A stretch of DNA of 64,000 bases from Candidatus Termititenax sp. GTDB taxonomy: Bacteria > Margulisbacteria > Riflemargulisbacteria > GWF2-35-9 > DYQY01. Location: assembly GCA_020719045.1 (NCBI GenBank), contig DYQY01000001.1, positions 164,207 to 228,206 of the forward strand. The letters are read 5' to 3'. Each line of letters begins with the position of its first letter. The first letter of the stretch is position 1. The notes under the pieces were generated by a model. That model did not search any database. It was not told where the DNA came from and saw only the letters and a program-made list of their open reading frames with translations. Position numbers and translations under genes: made by a program. Positions 62,987 through 64,000 of the stretch are shown here, in pieces.

Positions 62987-63815
62987 TTATATAAATAGAA
63001 GGGCCAAAATTTTTCTTATTCATAGTGTTTAAGCTTTCAGAAGAACCAAGGAACAAAAAGCCACCTGGTTTGAGTATTTTAAAATAGTTGTTTACTATTT
63101 CCTCAACAGTTTGTTTGTCAAAATATATCAATACGTTTCTACAAAAAATAATATCAAATTGTTTACCAAAATTGTAAGGCATATCCATTAAGTTATACAG
63201 ACTAAATGTGATGTTTTCTCTTAATATGTCTCTTACTTTATTTTTACCACCCATTTCATTAATACCTTTTTTGAAGTATTTTGTGATTAGCGATTGGTCT
63301 AGGTCGCCCAACATTTTTTGGTCGTAGACGCCACGAACAGCTTCTTGAATCATATTGGTAGAGATGTCTGTTGCTTGAATATTTATTCTTGTAGATAATC
63401 TACCAATCTTTTCAAAATATTCTCTAAGTATTATTTTTAAGGTGTAGGGTTCAGAACCGTTTGAGCAACCAGCTGACCAGAGGTTTATTTCTGGTTGGTT
63501 GTGTATTCTTGGTAGGACACTTTGTTTTAAGATATCAAGCTGAAAGTTTTCTCGATTAAAGTAAGTAACATTCGTAGAGATAGCGTCAATAAATACTGCC
63601 CAGTGTTCATCGTTTACGGGAAGTTTTGTTAAATAGTCATGGTACTGATCATAGGTAGAAAGGTTAAGGTTCCTAAGTATTTTGGAGAGCCTGCTTTTGA
63701 GAAACTCTTGTTTGTTAGAAGAAAGATATATGCCATAGCGTTTATAAATAATGGAACGTATTTTGTCGTATGCGTCTGTAGAAATTGAATTTACGTCCAT
63801 GACAAATTTATTCAT
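62979..63815 (-). CDS. cheR: chemotaxis protein methyltransferase CheR
   Basis: CheR (278 residues) methylates glutamates of chemoreceptors using SAM. The N-terminal helical domain (DKIRSIIYKRYGIYLSSNK) and the methyltransferase core (INLWSAGCSNGSEPYTL, IQATDISTNMI, then FDIIFCRNVLIYFD) are complete. It starts three bases after the cheW stop and overlaps cheB. Adaptation genes cheR and cheB together imply methylated receptors elsewhere. Confidence 0.97.
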   Translation of the reverse strand: MNKFVMDVNSISTDAYDKIRSIIYKRYGIYLSSNKQEFLKSRLSKILRNLNLSTYDQYHDYLTKLPVNDEHWAVFIDAISTNVTYFNRENFQLDILKQSVLPRIHNQPEINLWSAGCSNGSEPYTLKIILREYFEKIGRLSTRINIQATDISTNMIQEAVRGVYDQKMLGDLDQSLITKYFKKGINEMGGKNKVRDILRENITFSLYNLMDMPYNFGKQFDIIFCRNVLIYFDKQTVEEIVNNYFKILKPGGFLFLGSSESLNTMNKKNFGPSIYINE

Positions 63816-63818
63816 TCA

Positions 63819-64000
63819 TTATTCAACCATAGCTTCTTTAAATTGTTCTGCTAAATCCAAACATTCTGCATCTCTAAGAACTTTATCAATATTCAGAAGA
63901 ATCTTAATAGACTTGTTTAGCTTAGCGATACCCTGGATATAGGAGCTATCGAAACCACTACCCATTTTAGGAGGGTCACTGATGTTTTCATCAGGTATTG
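63819..64000 (-). CDS. cheW: CheW-like adaptor, C-terminal part
   Basis: The minus strand reads in from the window edge for 59 codons: DPPKMGSGFDSSYIQGIAKL, then SIKILLNIDKVL and a stop at 63819-63821. This is the C-terminal end of a CheW domain, where IxGIAK and ILLDIDKVL are typical. The N-terminus is outside the window. It could be CheW itself or the CheW domain of a larger protein such as CheA or CheV. Confidence 0.8.
   Translation of the reverse strand, partial: IPDENISDPPKMGSGFDSSYIQGIAKLNKSIKILLNIDKVLRDAECLDLAEQFKEAMVE

Noticed and set aside
1-64000. CRISPR array, tRNA, rRNA, insertion sequence or prophage
   Set aside because: No spaced direct repeats, tRNA cloverleaf, rRNA core sequence, transposase or phage structural gene was seen by eye.

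Overview
The window is AT-rich, densely coding bacterial DNA from a motile organism with a Gram-negative type of envelope. It has flagellar basal-body and export genes, chemotaxis genes, a secretin, porin-like proteins with signal peptides, and an exopolysaccharide or O-antigen locus. Housekeeping genes include valS, folC, carB, gatCAB, lysS, a type III glutamine synthetase, coaX, ttcA and lipA. The combination suggests a member of a poorly cultured Gram-negative lineage. A Margulisbacteria-like organism would fit, but that is a guess from gene content and was not tested. No rRNA, tRNA, CRISPR array, insertion sequence or prophage was seen.

Layout. 0-9 kb: a PhoB-type response regulator, a porin-like protein, a secreted protein-valS-folC operon, a second secreted protein, mazG with a SurA-like chaperone, and a metallo-beta-lactamase-fold hydrolase. 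9-16 kb: surface polysaccharide genes (GT2, Wzy/WaaL-like, three GT4-type enzymes, two methyltransferases). 16-19 kb: a PhoU-like protein, a Na+/H+ antiporter and a decayed SulP anion transporter gene. 19-31 kb: carB, a GNAT, ttcA, a 1034-residue coiled-coil protein, a P-loop ATPase, coaX and glnA type III. 31-38 kb: an operon of an unknown protein, TPM-domain protein, LemA and outer-membrane protein, then gatCAB. 38-46 kb: lysS, an lpd-lipA pair, a secreted protein, and comM followed by two small membrane proteins and a secretin. 46-52 kb: a nitrilase-family amidase, two tandem thymidylate-kinase-like genes, an ABC importer pair, a Fis-type DNA-binding protein and a HAD phosphatase. 52-64 kb: secG, an unknown protein, a possible FlgN-like protein, a MerR regulator, flgBC-fliFGHIJ, and on the other strand cheW(partial)-cheR-cheB-aroE-gspE-like.

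The most striking genome-scale signal is at transcription-unit starts. For at least a dozen first genes on both strands, a good -10 hexamer ends 6 or 7 bases before the start codon, often with a -35 box 17 bases further upstream. No Shine-Dalgarno sequence fits in between. These mRNAs should be leaderless. Operon-internal genes, and first genes with a longer leader, carry clear AGGAG-type sites. Other observations of interest are a palindromic repeat translated in frame at the N-terminus of an ABC ATPase, a SulP pseudogene next to an antiporter, a thymidylate-kinase paralogue that has lost its DRY motif, a compact comM-linked secretin cassette, and a lone GspE-like ATPase whose ribosome-binding site lies inside aroE.
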